DNA of 64,000 bases from Ceratorhiza oryzae-sativae. Its lineage: Eukaryota; Basidiomycota; Agaricomycetes; Cantharellales; Ceratobasidiaceae. The notes below the pieces were generated by a model, which was given only the letters and a program-made list of their open reading frames with translations, made no database searches and was not told where the DNA came from. Location of the stretch: assembly GCA_030998015.1 (NCBI GenBank), contig JARWMV010000021.1, positions 124,001-188,000 on the forward strand, in the 5' to 3' direction. Shown here piece after piece: positions 34,005 through 45,384 of this stretch (positions are counted from its first letter, which is position 1; each line of letters opens with the position of its first letter). The position numbers were made by a program, and so were the translations under genes.

Positions 34005-37000
34005 GTAGCACAAGCAGATATCAATACATGGCATTGAAGACTTGGTCATATAAACTATGAGTACATGCTGGACATGGTGTGGAACAACCACATTAAGGGC
34101 ATGGATATTGTTGGAAGTTGAAAGGTGCCAAGTGCCATCTGCAATGCATGCATGAAGGGTAGACAGACTTGGACCCTGTTCCTGAAGGAAACAGCTCACC
34201 ACTTGACAAAAATCCTTGAACTCCTACACTCCAACCTCCACAGAAAGGTGTCAACACAGGCATTTGGCAGCTACCAATACTTTAGTGTGATCATTGTTGA
34301 TTACTTGCAAAAAATCTGGGTTCACCTCTTAAAGGCAAAATCCAATTACAAGATGTGCTTTAAGGAGCTACAAGCATCAGTTGAATAGTCCACAGGCAAG
34401 CAGATCAAGGCTCTATGTACCATTGGAGGAGGCAAATACAGCTTGAACACATTTGAGGAATATTTCCATAAGCATGGGATTGCTTGCCAGAAGACCAAGG
34501 CACACTTGTTGCAGAGCAACAGCATTGCCAAACGTGCTATTAGGACCTTAAACAATTGTCAGCATTTGATGCATGAAGACGCAGCCCTAAGCAAAGCTTA
34601 CTGGGGATATGCAATCCTCCATGCTGCCAACATCTGGAATATGAAAACTAAAAAGGCACTAGGCAGTTGCATGCCTGACAAGGTGTTTACAGGTACAAAA
34701 CCTGATGTTTCCCAACTTTGTATATTCAGCTGCAAGGCCTGGGTGCATGTGCCTGATGAAAAATGTCAGAAACTTGATGTGCAATCTGTCACAAACTGAC
34801 ACGCATATATTCACTCTATAATATTTCCTCAATTTATTACATTTTATGAGATCATCTTCAAAACATACTTGCCTTTTATGGTATATCTGTGTCATGTGAT
34901 TCAGGGGATGTTCCAGACCAATAACCAAGATGTATTTCAACTCCAATGTGAAATTCCACAGTTCCACAGTTGCTTCTACTGCTTCTATCTCTTATCAGTT
35001 GTGACTCACTGTATGGACTTGTTTGTTATGATGTGGCTTGTACTATGTATATAAACCAGGTCAAGTTTGCAGAGGACTCCTCAAGAACTTGACCTCTTGT
35101 CAAATACAAGTTCTTTCTTTTCTTACTATTTTTCTCATTGCCTGACTTGTCATCATTGACACAATCACTCAAATGCACATACCTTGGGTATGCACCCAAC
35201 CACAAGGCCCACATCCTTGTCCACCATCCTACCTGCTGATTTATCACTTTGCACAATGTTGTTTTCAATGAGGGCAGCAGATCATGCCAGCAGGTTACAA
35301 TTGAGGATATCTTGATTGCCCAGAAGCTGAGCAAGCCTAACTCTAAGTCAGAGCCTGTGCCAGAGGCTAAATCTGAGCCTAAGCCAGACCAGGGCAACAA
35401 TAGCAATGAGGAAAAGGCTATGGAAGCAGCAGGAGAAAGTAAGAACAAGCAAAACAAGCCTGGAGCCAAAAGGTTGCAGGAGTGCAACCAAGTTACTCAC
35501 CAGGAGCCCATGCCACCCACACAGACTGGCTGTCCCACTTGCACATGCTGTGCACCAATTCAATGCAACAATGAGCAATTTTTCATGATGTTGTATCAAG
35601 GCCAATCCACAAGGTTGAGAACCAAGGCCCAGAGCACTGATTCAGTGGGCGCTACAAGCACAAAATCATGTGCAGGAGACCTGCCAGCTTCATTGGACAC
35701 TGCTGTGAGTGAAAATGAAGAGGAACAAGCTAGAACCAAGTCAGCATTTACAGCTATCATTGAAGAACAGCTGCCAGCAACTTACAATGAAGCCATGGGT
35801 TGTGAGGACACTCCATGCTGGCTAGAGGCAATGCTTGAGGAACTCCAGTCCATCAACAAGTTTGCTGTATGGTTGGATGTTGATCTGCCTGCCTGGGCAA
35901 ATATAGTGGGTTGCTGTTGGGTGTACACATCAAGTGCAACGCAAGTGGTGTTGTTACACACTACAAGGCCCAGCTTGTTGCCAAAGGCTACTCTCAGCCT
36001 GAAGGAATTGACTTCAACAAAGTGTACTCACCTGTAGCTTGTTTGACTGCCTTTTGAGTTCTACTTGCAATTGTTGCAGCAAAGGATTACAAGCTCAATC
36101 AGCTCAATGTCAAGACAGCATTTCTACATAGCCTGCTGAAAGAAAAAATATTCATGAGCCAACCTGAGGGATTCAGCACAGGAGATGGAAAGGTGAAACT
36201 CTTACACAAGGTGTTATACAGTCTCAAACAAGGCTCAAGCACATTCTACAACAAAGTGAACAACACTCCAAAATATATTGGTTTCAACCCATGCAAGACT
36301 GACCCAGCCATGTTCACCTATTGTTGCAATGGCCAGGAGGTGATCCTCCTAGTGCACATCAACAATTTCCTGCTTGCCAGCAGTTCCAAATTGTTTCTGG
36401 ACAAAATCAAAACCAAGTTGAAGTCAGTTTTTGATATTTTGGACCTTGGACCCACTCACCTATTTGTTGGCATTGAAATTGTTCAAAATTGTGCTGCAAA
36501 AATGATGACAATCCACCAGGCACACTATGTGTGCAATATTCTCAGTTGTTTTGGCATATCAGACTGTAAACCTGTTGACACCCTGATGAGCAAAGGTCTG
36601 CACCTCAAGAAACTCAACTCACCTGAAATGAACCACATGCTCTACCAGAGCAGCATTGGCTTGCTAATGTATGCTATGATTGCAACACACCCCAACATCT
36701 TGTTCCTGACTGGCCTCCTTGCTCAGCATAGCAATGCACCAGGGAACAAGCACTGGCTGGTGTTCAAGCAAGTGTTAAGGTATCTGAAGGGTACTGTTGA
36801 ACTCAGAATCACTTACAACAGATCAAAGCCACTCCTTCCAACTGGATTTGTTGACTTGGACTTTGCAGGAGACAGAAACACAAGCCAGTCAACAACTGGT
36901 TGGACATTTGTAATGACTGGTGGAAGTATCCCATGGGCATTGCATAAACAACTGACAATTTCCCTTTTGAGCACTGAAGCCAAGCAAGTTGCCTCATCTA

Positions 37001-37310
37001 ATGCTACACACAAGGCTGTTTGGCTTTGTATGCATCTTGATGAACTAGGGTGTTATCCTGATGATCCTACACCACTTGTCCAACACACCAACAACCAGTG
37101 AATATCACATTGACTAAATCATGTGGTCACCACTTGCACACCAAGCACATCTGCGTGCATCCCCACTTCATGTGTGAAATGGTTGAACATGGCAAAATCA
37201 ACCTCCAATACCTCTCTACAGAGGATCAAGTTGCTGATGTCCTCACAAAGGCACTTGGTAAAATCAAATTTTCCTGTTTCATTTCTCAGATGGGCATGTC
37301 TTCACACTAG
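34005..37310 (+). pseudogene. Copia Pol: integrase, RT, RNase H; dead
   Basis: The GAG-pre-integrase motif WH-RLGHINYEYM has a TGA for Arg. Integrase follows: ICNACMKGRQT, VDYLQKIWV (first Asp), then the second Asp lost (TIGGGKY for DGGGEY), and the HGIACQKTKAH block. After the solo LTR come VVFNEG and an acidic linker. The RT (36154-37101) has KTAFLHSLLKE and KQGSSTFY; its YVDD reads H-I-N-N (36355-36366). RNase H has VDLDFAGDRNTSQSTTGW and LSTEAKQVASSNATHKAVW. The C-terminal part (37098-37310) has HFMCEMVEHGKI and VADVLTKAL. Frame changes near 35940 and 37095 and many transitions at CpG. Confidence 0.85.
34787..35161 (+). mobile_element. Family A solo LTR in copia, duplication CAATC
   Basis: 375 bp, TGTCACAAACTGACACG to ATCATTGACA, with CAATC at 34782-34786 and 35162-35166. 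One CpG (ACACGCAT) survives. Confidence 0.9.
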
Positions 37311-37316
37311 TGGGCA

Positions 37317-37459
37317 TGTTGGACTTCAGTGTTATGAGCATGTAATGTAGTCATGTGACTTTGTTTATGTTTGTGTGACTGTTGTTCAACAACCCTCAGT
37401 TTTTGTTCACATTTGTGTCCGGAGCTGAGGTATGTTAATCATTTTAGTTAGTTTCATAT
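37317..37459 (+). repeat. Copia 3' LTR, first part
   Basis: Begins TGTTGGACTTCAGTGTTATG directly after a short purine stretch and the end of pol. It is cut by G3; the remainder is at 44446-44547. The phrase ttgttcacatttgtgt(c/t)(c/t)ggagctgag appears on both sides of G3, so the LTR holds an internal direct repeat. Confidence 0.6.
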
Positions 37460-37834
37460 TGTCATGAACTGACATGCATATATCCATACTACAATATTTT
37501 CTTGATTTATTACATTTTATGAGATCCTTTCAAAAACATACTTGCCTTTTATGGTATATCTGTGTCATGTGATTCAGGGGATGTTCTGCACCAATAACCA
37601 AGGTGTATTTCAACTTTGATGTGAAATTCTGCAGTTCCGCAGTTGCTTCTATTGCTTCTATCTCTTATCAGTTGTGACTCACTGTACAGACTTGTTTGTT
37701 ATGATGTGGCTCATATCATGTATATAAACCAGGTCAAGTTCACAGAGGACTCCTCAAGAACTTGACCTCTTGTCAAATACAAGTTCTTTCTTTTCTTACT
37801 ATTTTTCTGATTGCCTGACTTGTCATTGTTGACA
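37460..37834 (+). repeat. G3 5' LTR
   Basis: 375 bp. TATATAA at 37721-37727, inverted arms AGGTCAAGTT (37731-37740) and AACTTGACCT (37759-37768), predicted transcript start near 37754. Confidence 0.9.
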
Positions 37835-37836
37835 TC

Positions 37837-37851
37837 AGGTCAAGTTCTTGA
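37837..37851 (+). other. G3 self-priming primer-binding site
   Basis: AGGTCAAGTTCTTGA, two bases after the 5' LTR, is the exact reverse complement of LTR positions 37754-37768 (TCAAGAACTTGACCT), which begin 33 bp after the first T of the TATA box. No TGG-initiated tRNA-type site is present. Confidence 0.8.
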
Positions 37852-38252
37852 CAATCATAAGCCTCAGTGTTGTCTGGGATATGTTTGGAATGCCATTGGC
37901 CTCATCTTGAGATAACTCCCTGTTGCCTTCCCCAATCCCACTCCACCTATCCACAGCCACAAGACATTGTTGCCCTATATGTGCCTCTGTGAAACCTTGC
38001 ACACCTATATCAGTTGAAGCACTATCAGTCTTCACAGACGTGGCTGCTCACTGACCAAGGGTTGGGTCCCTCACATGTCATAACAAGCTTTGGTTCTCTA
38101 ATCTCTTTTGTCAACAAGAGGTGGGGTTGCTCATTGCCCTCAAGTAGTTGAGCAAAGGAGGTCACCTTCCTATTCCAATAGACTTGGGAAAGGGTCTATT
38201 TTTCTTGTTCTACCTTGCTTGAGTACGTCTCTGACAGAACACATGGCCCTCA

Positions 38253-39148
38253 GTGGCACAAACCTTTACAGAAGACCAGTGCTGCCATCTGTGTGGGTGG
38301 TTTGGACATCTATCCATCCACTGCTTCACCCTCAACTTGGTTGAAGACATCCTCAAACAGGCTGGGCACATTGATTTTAACTGCATAATAATCATCAAAG
38401 TCCACCCCCAGAAGGTCAGACAAGCCCAACAAGCCTTTGTTACTGAACCAGGTGCCCCTGAGTGCAAAATTTGCCATCAGGCAAATGGAGCCACCTTCCT
38501 TGCACACTGCCCTTATTGTCCTAAGAAGGACAAATTCCTATACTACTACACCATCCCCTGCAACCAGCTATAAGCTGGAAAACCTCAGCCAACAACTCTT
38601 TTGTCACCTGTTAAACACCATTGAAAACTTCCAAGACAGGTATTGCTATTACTGGAATAAGTACAAAGAAACTGGTGAAAAACTTCACAAACCTGAGGCC
38701 TGTTGTGCATACCTAACTGAGTGGTTGCATGAACATCAGGAGGACTATTTATCCCTCCTCTATGAACATCTTGGGTTAGAAGCACTAGTCCAAGAAACCA
38801 CTGCACCACATGAGTACACCTTCCCCATCTTCTCAATGCCATCAGACCTTCCTCACCCCACCTTTCTAAGTGGCACTGGCTTGCCAATTCAGGAAGAAGC
38901 ACCCCTTCCAACAGCCCAAGTCTATTCTCCCTGAGGAAGCCCTCCTTCAGGATCAAATTAAACTGAAAAGGGCAGTATTTCTGTATTGTTGCGAGGATAC
39001 AAAGAGTTGGGACTTGGACAATACATGGCTGCGATTTGGAGGGATTGAGAAATTTGAAATTTATAGACTTGTGCAGGGAACAGAAATCCTCTATTACCAA
39101 AATAACTCCCAATTCCCTGTACTTCCTTACTGTCTTTGCCACTCTTAA
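38253..39148 (+). CDS. Unrecognised pre-gag open region with zinc knuckle (G3 copy)
   Basis: Three overlapping frames in a row: 38253-38573 (CCHLCGWFGHLSIHC, a CX2CX4HX4C knuckle, then ECKICHQANG and a second Cys cluster CPYC), about 38550-38934 (ENLSQQL, NFQDRYCYYWNKYKET, HEHQEDYLSLLYEHLGLE), and 38870-39148 (DTKSWDLDNTWLRFGG, YRLVQGTEILYYQNN). The same frames and boundaries occur in G1, and the first part also in G5, so it was a real coding region of family A. It lies between the priming site and gag, where most Ty3 elements have nothing. Whether it is one protein (two frameshifts or introns) or several is unknown. No similarity is recognised. Confidence 0.5.
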
Positions 39149-39171
39149 AATCTGCTTGAGTTTCTTCTGAA

Positions 39172-40557
39172 ATGGTGTCACCAACCCCTGCCCCTGCTTG
39201 GGCAAATATGTCTGATGGAGACAAGGTCATTTATATGCTTCAGTCAATGGACAAACTGCAAGAACAAACCAACAATCTCCAAAATGACATTGGAGATGTT
39301 GAACATAATTATAAAACCTACACAGATTCACTTGAAGCAAAACGTACCTCAAATCAGGCAAAGATAGATGCTGATGTGGCCAGCCCAGCCACAAATGTCA
39401 ACAACCTAGTTGGGATGTTAGCAATCCTCCAAACCACCATCACACGCATTGAAGTGCAAATCAATACCTCCTCAGGTGGTACCAGCACTGTGCATGTACA
39501 ACCTTCCTCAAACATGACTCAGCCACAACCAGCTGCCACCACCCCCTCCAGTGGATCAACAGCAAAAGTTAAGATGGCCACTCCCCAAAAATTTGATGGC
39601 ACAAAGCATGAAGACGCCATCTCATTCAGGATTGCATGTGTGTGCAATACAAATATGGGTGGGCACTCTGCTGACCAGGTGGTCGCCTTTATTACATCCT
39701 ACCTTGAAGGGTTGGCTGCCAAATGGGTTAACTCATATGAGGAATTCAAAATACTAAACCCCAGAACCATGATCCCATGGCTTCATGATGCCAACCTGTT
39801 TTGGCAGGAATTCACTACCTGCTATGGGGACTTGAACTGCACTTAAAATAACTGTGATAAATGGCAGAAACTGAAACAATCCAAGATGGTTCAGGATTAT
39901 CTCACCCTGTTCAACTTATACTCAATGGGGCTCAACTACAATGATGCAGCCATGCAAGACCAATTCTATGATGGTCTATCATTGGATGTAACAGACAGCG
40001 TGGTGGCCCAAAATTATGACCCCCACACCAAAACTTTCACCCAGCTCACCCAGTGGGCCCTGGAAATTGACTGCCACCTCATCTCATTTGGTAGCAAAAG
40101 GATGTCCCATGGAGGCAACAAGTCTAGCAGCAACAATGCCTCATCCAGTAAAGTGCCAACAGCCTCCCAAAGTAGCCCCCCAAAGGAAAAATTCAAGAGT
40201 GGAGAGCAAATATACAAAATCAAGGATGGCAGGGTGGTAAAGGGCCAAATTGTGGCCATTGGGCCCAATGCCAGGGATTTCACAGTCCCCACTGTCCAGT
40301 ACAATGGTAGCAACTCCAATGTCCAAGAATCCTTCAAGGACATAAAGAAGGACAATCACCCACCAGTGGCCCCCAAGGCAAAGGATCCAGATGCAATGGA
40401 CCTGGATAGTGCAGGAAAAGGGAAAGGGACAAATACCTGCTACAACTGTGGAGGACAGGGTCATATCACTGCCAAGTGCCCCTCAGCCAAGATGACAGGA
40501 TATGAGGCAGTTGTAGAGGATGTAGAAACAACCAACAACAAGTTGGTAATAGAATGA
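39172..40557 (+). pseudogene. G3 Gag, one nonsense codon
   Basis: Starts VSPTPAPAWANMSDGDKVIY, followed by a coiled coil, a Pro/Thr linker, the gag block (SYLEGLAAKWVN, LFWQEFTTCYGDLNCT), a TAA at 39844, then NLYSMGLNYNDAAMQDQFYD and the knuckle CYNCGGQGHITAKC. Apart from that stop the frame is open for about 460 codons, the best gag of the family here. Its TGA at 40555 overlaps the pol ATG at 40554 (ATGA). Confidence 0.85.
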
Positions 40558-43500
40558 GCTCAAACTGTGCCAGGGGGGTGGTCTTGGGCACTATGTTACA
40601 AAAAGCACAGAATGAAAATAAAAATATGGAAATGGAATGTATGGTGTTAGGAAACCAATCACAACTTCAGTTTTTCTTTCATGCATTTCCTCTGCACATA
40701 ACCCCTGAACATAAGTATGCATATAATATGAAAAAGTTCAACAGATGGGCCATGATTGATTCAGGGGCCACATCAGTATTTATCATGAAGACCTTGTTAA
40801 ACAATATTGTATCCCTACTGTCTCCCTAAAAACACCAAAAAAACTACAAGTAATCAATGGAAGGGAGATTGACTCTGGGTCTGTGACCCACTACTGCACC
40901 TTCAAGTTGTGCATCCAGGAGCACCAAGAAATCCTCAGTGCTTATGTTGTGAACATTGGCAAGAATGATCTAGTCCTGGGCATGTCATGGCTCAAATTCC
41001 ATAATCCTGACATTGATTGGGATGGAAAGGACATGAAGTTCAACTCACCAATATGCTTAAAGCACTGCATCACAAAACCCTTACACATGCAAGCAAACAA
41101 ACCCAAGGAGCTCCAGCTGGACTCCTTAGACCCACTCCCAGCAAAATATAAAGAGTTCCAGAAAATATTTGCCAAAGAAGACAATGTCCAGCCATTACCA
41201 CCTCATAGGAAGTGGGACATGGAAATAGATCTAAAACTGGATGCCAAGCCAAGGCATGGCCCCATATATAGTGTGGGTGTCAAGGAAGATGCAGAATTGC
41301 GCAAGACCTTGGATTGCCAACTGAAAGCAGGGCATATCAGACCCTCAAGGTCACCAATGGCATCCCCAGTCATATTTGTCAAAAAGAAAAATGGAAAGCT
41401 GTGCATGTGCATTGACTACCAGCAGCTAAATGAAATGACTGTCTCCAATGTGTACCCACTCCCACACATCAATGATATTGTGGAAACCCTGTGCAGGGCA
41501 AAAATATTCACCAAGTTCAACTTAAAATGGGGTTTCAATCTTATATGAATCCAGGAAGGAGACAAATGGAAGGCTGCTTTCAAAACCAAGTACAGGCTGT
41601 ATGAGCCTCTAGTCATGCAATTTGGCCAGAAGAATGCACCAGGGACCTTTATGGCTATGATTCAAGAAGAATTCCAAGCCATTGAGGGCATCTATGTTGT
41701 AATTTATATGGACAACATATTGGTGTTCTCCAAAAACCAAGAAGAACATGACAAACACATCAAAGAAGTCCTGTGTTGTCTTCAAAAGGCTGGTCTATAC
41801 TGTGCCCTAGAGAAATGCATTTTTGATGTCACTGAAGTTGACTACCTGGGAATAGTAGTGACTCCCCAGGGAATTAAAGTAGACCCAGCCAAGGTTGAAA
41901 AAGCTGTTGAATGGCCAACCACTACCAACCCAACTGAAGTCCTGGAAGGGCTGGGGTTTGCAAATAGGCTAAGGCACTTCATAAAGGACTTTTCAAAAAT
42001 TACAAAATGTCTTTATGAACTTGTCAAGAAGGATGCAAAGTGGGAATGGACAGAAGAAAGGGATTGGGCATGGAACCTGCTGAAGCAGAAATTAAAGGAA
42101 GCCCCCCTCTTAATTCAGCCAGAACCCAGCAAACTGTTTATTCTGGAAACAGACACCTCAGGCTATGCCACAGGTGCTGTATTACTGCAATATGGAGAAG
42201 ATGGAATGCTTCACCCAATCTCCTACTATTCCAAGGCAATGGCCCCAGCAGAAAGAAATTATGATATTTACAACAACAAGGAAATGCTAGCAATTATAAA
42301 AGCCCTTAAACACTGGCATCACTTACTAGAGGGGGCCAAACACCCAGTAAACATTGTTTGTGATCACAAAAATCTGGAATATTGGAAGACAAATCAGCCA
42401 CTGAATGGCTGAGTCACACAATGGCATGAGTTCCTGTCCAGGTTTGAATTCAAGATTCTGTACATTGAAGGGGCAAAGAATGGCCAGGCAGACATACTCT
42501 CTAGGCTGTCAAGGCACATCCCTAATGAGGGGAGTGAGAGCCAAGCTCTGCCTGTGCAAAACCAATTTTTGGAACTAAAATCACTGTGGCTACAAGCAAT
42601 CACACTGGACCATGACCTGGAACAACTCATTAGGGATGCTATCCCAGGGGACAAGCACCTGTCAAAAGTGCTAAAAGCCCTAGATGACAATGAGAAGGTC
42701 AAAAATTGGGAATGGGACAAAGCCTTTCTATGATACAAGGGCTGAATCTATTTCCCAAATAACAAAGAACTTTGCAAGTCAAACATTGAAAGTCATCATG
42801 ATAACCTAGCAGCAGGACACCCAGGACAGTTCAGAACATATGAATTGTTAAACTGTAAATATACATGGCCATCAATGAAGAAATCAGTCAACAAATATGT
42901 CACACATTGTGAATCTTGTATTAGGAACAAGCACAGCAACCAGGTTCCCCCAGGGCTCCTAAACCCAATACCAGCACTGGAAAAACCTTGGGAGGAAATC
43001 ACCTATGACCTGATTACTGGACTACCCCTGTCAGAAGGGTTTGATGCCATATTTACAGTAGTCGACTGACTGACAAAAATGGTCCACTTTATTCCATGTC
43101 AATCAGAGGTCAATGCCATGGATTGCACAAACCTGTTCCTAACTTATGTATGGAAACTTCACAGGCTACCATGGAAAACCATTTCAGACTGTGGCCCCAA
43201 CTTTGCATCCAAATTCCTAAGGCACCTGTATAAATGGCTAGATATAAAACCTTCCTACTCCACAGCATATCACCCCCAAACAGATGGCCAGTCCAAAAGG
43301 GCTAACCAAGTAGTAGAAGGGTACCTGAGACACTATGTATCAGATCAACAGGACGACTGGGTCTCACTCTTACCCTTGGCTGAATTTGCCTACAACCATG
43401 GTGTCAATGCCTCAACTGGCAAATCACCATTCTTCACAAACTATGGTTTCCATCCAAGGCTGGCAGTTGGGGACAAGGAGGAACAAGAACTTCCCATAGC

Positions 43501-44083
43501 AGACAGTCATGCAGAATGGCTCCAAAAGGGCCATGATGAACTTAAGGCCACTCTGGAATTGTCAAACCAGAGGATCAAAGAATACTATGATTGGAAGCAT
43601 TGGACCCCAGAAGCCATCAAGGTGGGAGACAAAGTCTGGCTTGACACCAAGAACATACACACACAACAGGCCTCCAGGAAACTAGCCCACAGGAGAGTTG
43701 GACCATTCAAGGTGGCAGCACAACACAGCACCCACACCTTCAAACTGGACTTGCCAATAACCATGAAAATACATCCAGTATTTCATGTTTCACTCCTAAC
43801 CAAACATAAAGATGATCCCAATGGATGTCAGGTTCCCCCACCACCTGTGGTTACTCCAGAAGGGGAAGAAGAATTCAAAGTAGAACAGATCATAAAGTCA
43901 TGATACAACAAAAGGTCTAACATCTTTGAATACTATGTCAAATGGCTCAGCTATGACAAGCAACAATGGTTAACTTACAATGACCTGGTGAATGCACCAG
44001 AACTCATTGCTGACTACGTCAAGTCACATCCAAAGGCACCCCATGACCCCCATGCCTTGAAGGGGGGAAGTGTCATGAACTGA
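40554..44083 (+). pseudogene. G3 Pol, broken
   Basis: Opens with ATGAGCTCAAACTGT overlapping the gag stop (-1 frame). The protease reads MIDSGATSVF, then a 1-nt loss shifts frame (40783). The RT has PVIFVKKKNGKLCMCIDYQQ, a TGA at 41546 (Arg expected) and YMDN at 41705-41716. RNase H ETDTSGYATGAVLLQYGEDG is complete. A TGA at 42410 stands where G1 and G2 have CAA. Integrase keeps HDNLAAGHPG, CESC, YDLITG, SDCGPNF and the QSKRANQ form (catalytic Glu changed to Lys). Another TGA at 43901 precedes the chromodomain-like tail. The last codons cross the polypurine tract into the LTR. Confidence 0.87.
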
Positions 44084-44445
44084 CATGCATATATCCACTC
44101 TACAATATTTTCTTGATTTATTACATTTTATGAGATCCTTTCAAAAACATACTTGCCTTTTATGGTATATCTGTGTCATGTGATTCAGGGGATGTTCTGC
44201 ACCAATAACCAAGGTGTATTTCAACTTTGATATGAAATTCTGCAGTTCTGCAGTTGCTTCTATTGCTTCTATCTCTTATTGGTTGTGACTCACTGTACAG
44301 ACTTGTTTGTTATGATGTGGCTCATATCATGTATATAAACCAGGTCAAGTTCACAGAGGACTCCTCAAGAACTTGACCTCTTGTCAAATACAAGTTCTTT
44401 CTTTTCTTACTATTTTTCTCATCACCTGACTTGTTGTTGTCAACA
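44071..44445 (+). repeat. G3 3' LTR
   Basis: 375 bp, TGTCATGAACTGACATG to TTGTTGTCAACA, followed by CATAT. Confidence 0.9.
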
Positions 44446-44547
44446 CATATCACTCATATTCCTGTAGTATATATATCTATCTACAGGTTAGAATACAGTT
44501 CTTGTTCACATTTGTGTCTGGAGCTGAGTGTATCTATCTATCTACAG
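44446..44547 (+). repeat. Copia 3' LTR, remainder
   Basis: Continuation of the LTR begun at 37317 after the G3 insertion. The right end (about CTATCTACA) is inferred from the TG..CA rule only. Confidence 0.4.
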
Positions 44548-44595
44548 CTCCCCCAAAAACGTCCCTGCCAAAATATCTAACTGCCTTGTAAAGTA

Positions 44596-44877
44596 CACGT
44601 CAACCAAGGTCATCCACCTGCCCTCAGGGTGGTGATCAAGGGTTTTGTTGTGGGTCATTCAGGCAGAAAAACACCTGTAGCTCCCAAACTGTGCCAAATT
44701 TTGGAATAAAAAAATGAACATTTTGTAGAGAATGTATGATAGAACAAGATAAATGCATAAGTTTTAATGTATCTTACATGTGCACAGGCAAGATTCCAGT
44801 ATACAGCCCAAAACTGGTGACAGTCAGTTGACACTCGGCAACAGCACCAACTAGCAATGGGTGTCAGGGGTCCTTGG
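44596..44877 (+). repeat. Left terminal inverted repeat
   Basis: Outer end CACGTCAACCAAGGTCATCC. The right copy read backwards gives TGCATCAACCAAGGTCATCC; the differences are transitions. Confidence 0.75.
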
Positions 44878-45384
44878 GTTGCAATAGGGCAGTCCAGCAT
44901 GATCATCAGCCAACAGAATTGTTGGACACAGCATTGCCTGAGGCGCCACAGTAAGAACTCTGATACACACCGCATACATCCAACTAAACTTCCATATCTC
45001 TACATACTTGACCTCTATCTCTCCCCCTTTTGCCAGTACACTCCCCTGTGACTTGCAGTCCACATGGACTAGTGGGTTCTATGCTTGGAAGCAATGCTTG
45101 TTCTGAGCATATATAGGGACAGTGCTTAGATTTTGCTGTTTTATTGTTTTCATCCCCTTCAGCTTCAGTTGTTTACGCGTTCACACATATACTCAAGTTA
45201 GTGTGTAGATTTATTTGAATCCATTTGTTTGATTGTTTGTTCAAGATGCTGTGCAGCAAGAATGCCACTGTCTGACATTTACAAAACTTTTCATCAAGAG
45301 GAGTGAGTTGCATTACATACTTACTGATTTGGGACCATGCTAATCACCAATTAGGGAGCACGCCAGAGAGCGGAGCAGGCAGAT

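Larger units (their letters stand above)
34005..37459 (+). mobile_element. Ty1/copia retrotransposon, 3' part
   Basis: Integrase zinc region to the 3' LTR start; gag and protease are not seen. It is interrupted by a family A solo LTR (34787..35161) and by G3, which lies inside its 3' LTR. The LTR begins TGTTGGACTTCAGTG at about 37317 and resumes after G3 at 44446-44547. Confidence 0.8.
37460..44445 (+). mobile_element. G3: full-length family A chromovirus, duplication CATAT
   Basis: 6986 bp between CATAT at 37455-37459 and 44446-44450. LTRs are 37460..37834 and 44071..44445. They share private variants (GAGATCCTTTCAAAAACAT, TTCTGCACCAAT), proving they belong together, and differ at about ten sites, mostly transitions. 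It is inserted in the copia 3' LTR. The internal order is priming site, pre-gag region, gag, pol, polypurine tract. Confidence 0.92.

Noticed and set aside
35249..35640. Separate host gene with Glu/Lys/Pro-rich sequence
   Set aside because: It is the acidic linker between copia integrase and RT, preceded by the VVFNEG motif and followed by RT blocks.
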